Source: Cochliopodium minus (lineage: Eukaryota; Discosea; Himatismenida; Cochliopodiidae). Taken from it: DNA of 64,000 bases. Position 1 is the first letter of the stretch, and the number at the start of each line of letters is the position of its first letter. The stretch spans positions 112,604-176,603 of the forward strand of contig JAMYWO010000012.1 in NCBI GenBank assembly GCA_024220525.1, in the 5' to 3' direction. A program made the translations under genes and the position numbers. Positions 61,695 through 64,000 of the stretch are shown here, one piece after another. Under the pieces are notes generated by a model. It was not told where the DNA came from. It searched no databases and saw nothing but the letters and a program-made list of their open reading frames with translations.

Positions 61695-62476
61695 TTATTT
61701 TTTATTTTTTTTTTTTTTAAGTTCTTCATTTAAAATTCTAAAATGGGGATATGTTTCGAAAACCTTCTCCACAAGTTCTTTCTCAAGTTTTTTGGTTGGA
61801 ACACCTATTGAGATCCAATCTTCCTTCCACTCTTCCTTCATTTGTCTCAGTTTTTCTCTTCTGTTCATTTTTGAAAGATCAGTATCGATTTTGGATCTAT
61901 CTGTTCTATTGTCATAAAGATAATATGATTTTTTCATACATAACCTATTATGTTTGAAAGATTTCCAGAATTCATGCAATGATTCCGCATCTTTAATTTC
62001 CCATTGAATGTAATCGAGAGCATTTTCTGATCTTGGGAATGACTTTAATTTTTTTTTCTTATCTTCCTTTCTTTCATACGGACAATGTTTGATAAACGAT
62101 TCCATCTCTTCCTCTGTAACATGTATTGAAAGAATTTTGCCCATCCCTCCACTTCCTCTCAATTCTGTATTGAATCTGAGATCACATAATTCCAATAAGC
62201 CACAAATCCTCTGTAATAGATGGGTAAATGATGCATCATTTGTTATATATGTAGCAACAGGAGAATCTATGGTTTCAATATTGCTCAAATCTTGATTGAT
62301 CCATTCATGTTGATATCTTTCATTTGTCCGATTATTTTTCTGAGAGATTCATTTTCCCCTTTCAAAATTTTATTATCAGAAGTCAATTGTTTTATCTTTT
62401 CCTCATATTCTGTCTTCATTTTCTCCTTTTCCATCTTTAACCTATTATATTCATCCTCTTCAACTGCCCAATACAT
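61695..62476 (-). CDS. Coiled-coil protein with a frame break
   Basis: ATG at 62474-62476 opens MYWAVEEDEYNRLKMEKEK, a 60-residue coiled coil that meets TGA near 62285. The next frame, open from about 62340 to 61695, continues with SNIETIDSPVATYITNDAS, LLQRICGLLELCDLRFN, GSGGMGKILSIHVTEEEME, ENALDYIQWEIKDAESLHEF and a charged helical end. The two frames overlap by about 50 bases, with no GT donor between them, so this is either one gene with a 1-base error or a damaged gene. I do not recognise the family. Confidence 0.45.
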
Positions 62477-62535
62477 TATTTTTTATTTGATGGTAATTCT
62501 TCATCTTTCATTTTTTTTTATTTCTCGTTGAAAAT

Positions 62536-62559
62536 ATGTGTCTGGACCTCCAGACACAT
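62536..62559. promoter_or_regulatory. 11-bp-arm inverted repeat
   Basis: ATGTGTCTGGA-cc-TCCAGACACAT, perfect arms around a 2-base centre, about half G+C in A/T-rich surroundings. It lies 60 bp upstream of the coiled-coil gene's start (minus strand), so it may be a protein-binding site or an RNA hairpin. Confidence 0.5.
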
Positions 62560-62681
62560 TAAATAAGAAAAAAAAATTTCCCCTTATGATCTATTCAAAA
62601 TGCTCTTCCATGAATTAAACCACAGAAATGCGGTCATGCTGGCCTAGGAGATAGAGTATCCACCCTATAAAATTTTCACAA

Positions 62682-62963
62682 ATGATTAATTTTATGGATC
62701 ACTTTGATATGGTTCCAATGAAGACATTCAGAGTGAAAATCAGTCCAAAATCTTTCCCATATACGCAAGATGTGGAATATTTCCAATTTGTTTGGACCTT
62801 CAACGATTTGAAAGTCTTCCGCAATTTCATCAATTCATTTGAGATGATCAAGGTTCCAACAGAGATACTTAGGGTGCAGGATCTGTACCAACCGGGGAAT
62901 TTTGTCAAATTGATAAATATTTTTTATTTTTATTTATATATATATTTTCACGATATTTTATAA
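62682..62963 (+). CDS. Fragment of a calponin-homology (CH) domain
   Basis: ATG at 62682. The segment LKVFRNFINSFEMIKVPTEI followed by LRVQDLYQPGNFVKLINIF matches the second half of a calponin/transgelin-type CH domain (pattern N-FL--C---GVP---F---DLYE--N---VI--L), which binds actin. The part before it (FRVKISPKSFPYTQDVEYF) does not match the first half of a CH domain, and no continuing exon is clear. It may be a partial or decayed gene, or have further exons I could not join. Confidence 0.4.
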   Translation: MINFMDHFDMVPMKTFRVKISPKSFPYTQDVEYFQFVWTFNDLKVFRNFINSFEMIKVPTEILRVQDLYQPGNFVKLINIFYFYLYIYFHDIL

Positions 62964-63368
62964 TTTTTATGCCTCTTCCATTTTTTTTTGAAATATTTTT
63001 TAATATGCCTCTTCCATTTTTAAGTTTTTTTTAAAAAAAAAATTTGAACTCAATCAAATGCAACAGATCTGAACCTGAAACAAAAAATTCTTGGAGGAGG
63101 TGAAAATTAATAGTGAAATCTTAAGAAATTGTCATTGAAACTGACTCCATGCATGAATTATCTTCTTTGGAAAAAGACCATCATGCCATTGTTCAAATCA
63201 GCAAGATTTACAATATACTTTAATTTTTTTTATTACAATTTTTTAAATTAGCTGGTTCAAACATTGATAATTCAAGTTATTCAAATCATGTCAAAAATTT
63301 ATTTTCAAGTGCTTTTTAACACTGATTATAAATTGATTTTTATTAATTTCAAATGTTTTTATAAAGTT
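62964..63368. other. Intergenic A/T-rich region
   Basis: About 400 bp with no supported gene. It contains a short duplicated string TATGCCTCTTCCATTTTT near 62969 and 63004. Confidence 0.4.
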
Positions 63369-63998
63369 TCAATGAAAAAAATCTGAATCATCTTTTTCAT
63401 TTTCTTTGGGATTAAAGATTTTCATGCAGTGATCATTTGAAACTTCATAAGCAGATTCATTAAGATCAAAAATGTCAATACTGATTTCATTTGGAGGTTT
63501 TTCATGAAAGACTTCTTCAAAGGGATTTTTAAAGAAGGTATCTGTGCAAAATGTATCGGAAGAGAATGGATCAATCGAGATGGTTTCGGTTCTTGAACAT
63601 GTCTCAGTAGAAATGCTGTCAGATATTTCTTCAACAATTTCAAGATATAAACAGCCAGAAGGAGAAGAATCAAGAAAGAAAGAGTCCGGAAGGGGGGAAG
63701 TATCGATAGTATGAGGCATGACAGGAAAAATAAAAGAACATAAAAGAGAAGTTCGACCAAGAGAAACAAGTTGTTGCAAAAGACAACCTTTAACAAAAGG
63801 GAAAAAAGAATCGCTTTCAAAATTACCAATCTTCCATGTTTTGCAAGCATATTTGAGGATGTACGTGTTGGTGATTTCTTTATCAAACAAATTAATTAAG
63901 TTTAAATTAATTAAGTTTTGTTCAATGTGAAAATTGCTCCCTAAAATAGGAACAAAACAAAAAAACAAATTTTCGTACTCCCCTCCCTTTTCTTTCAT
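63369..63998 (-). CDS. Unrecognised protein, possibly continuing past the window end
   Basis: Frame of 209 residues. ATG at 63996-63998 could be the start, or an internal Met if the gene runs on beyond 64000. The N-terminal half is Phe/Leu/Ile-rich (FFCFVPILGSNFHIEQNLI, ILKYACKTWKIGN, LLCSFIFPVMPHT); the C-terminal half is acidic and Ser/Thr-rich (EEISDSISTETCS, DPFSSDTFCTDTF) and ends KDDSDFFH. No family is recognised. Codon use fits the coding genes of the window. Confidence 0.45.
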   Translation of the reverse strand: MKEKGGEYENLFFCFVPILGSNFHIEQNLINLNLINLFDKEITNTYILKYACKTWKIGNFESDSFFPFVKGCLLQQLVSLGRTSLLCSFIFPVMPHTIDTSPLPDSFFLDSSPSGCLYLEIVEEISDSISTETCSRTETISIDPFSSDTFCTDTFFKNPFEEVFHEKPPNEISIDIFDLNESAYEVSNDHCMKIFNPKENEKDDSDFFH

Positions 63999-64000
63999 TT

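Noticed and set aside
1-64000. Search for tRNA, rRNA, CRISPR, virus-like or other mobile elements
   Set aside because: No T-arm consensus, no rRNA core, no spaced direct repeats, no reverse transcriptase, integrase, transposase or capsid motif was noticed. Absence by eye is not proof; a profile search would settle it.

Overview
This window is nuclear DNA from an intron-rich, very A+T-rich protist. Genes are split by short GT-AG introns (mostly about 50-250 bp, nearly pure A/T), coding regions carry long Asn/Asp/Lys/Ser runs, and intergenic DNA is simple A/T sequence. The gene set (Roco kinase, Cbl/STAT-style SH2 domains, SMG1, ESCRT-III, Sec1/Munc18, Pin1, SYF1) fits an amoeba, probably Amoebozoa or a similar free-living lineage. 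That assignment is inference, since no rRNA or other marker gene is present. I rebuilt the gene models by hand from splice phase and family motifs. There are three stretches of N plus single Ns, and no tRNA, rRNA, CRISPR, or recognisable virus-like or transposable element was found.

Left part (1-16 kb): the 3' end of a Lys/Ser-rich protein; a 10-exon Sec1/Munc18 gene (minus) sharing a 283-bp divergent promoter with an SCY1-like (SCYL3/PACE1 type) pseudokinase gene (plus); a short BAP31-like ER membrane protein; the splicing factor SYF1/XAB2 (minus, 8 exons); and a conserved protein of unknown function (minus). Three of the first four complete genes act in membrane traffic.

Middle (17-35 kb): a 2058-residue Asn-rich protein with an SQ/TQ-rich N-terminal part, coiled coils, acidic EGEGEY repeats and a C-terminal BRCT pair (probable DNA-damage mediator); a small type I membrane protein; and an 18-exon, 2564-residue signalling protein, the most interesting object here. 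In order it carries a Cys-rich N-terminus, a pseudokinase, a Cbl/STAT-like helical linker with an SH2 domain, a middle region, ROC-COR GTPase domains, an active Roco-type kinase and two more SH2-like domains. It joins LRRK2/Roco architecture to phosphotyrosine reading in one chain.

Right part (34-64 kb): a C1GALT-like glycosyltransferase with an in-frame TAA; a possible Nepro/Rmp1-like nucleolar protein; Vps2/CHMP2; a 10-kb SMG1 kinase gene (minus); a small one-helix membrane protein; Pin1 whose first coding exon is only the ATG; a four-helix membrane protein; an ICMT-family methyltransferase with 8-nt and 4-nt micro-exons; a GT25-like glycosyltransferase; a sequence gap; and a dead dual-specificity-phosphatase domain fused to a RAMA domain. 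The last 5 kb is gene-poor and holds unrecognised, partly broken or partial coding fragments.
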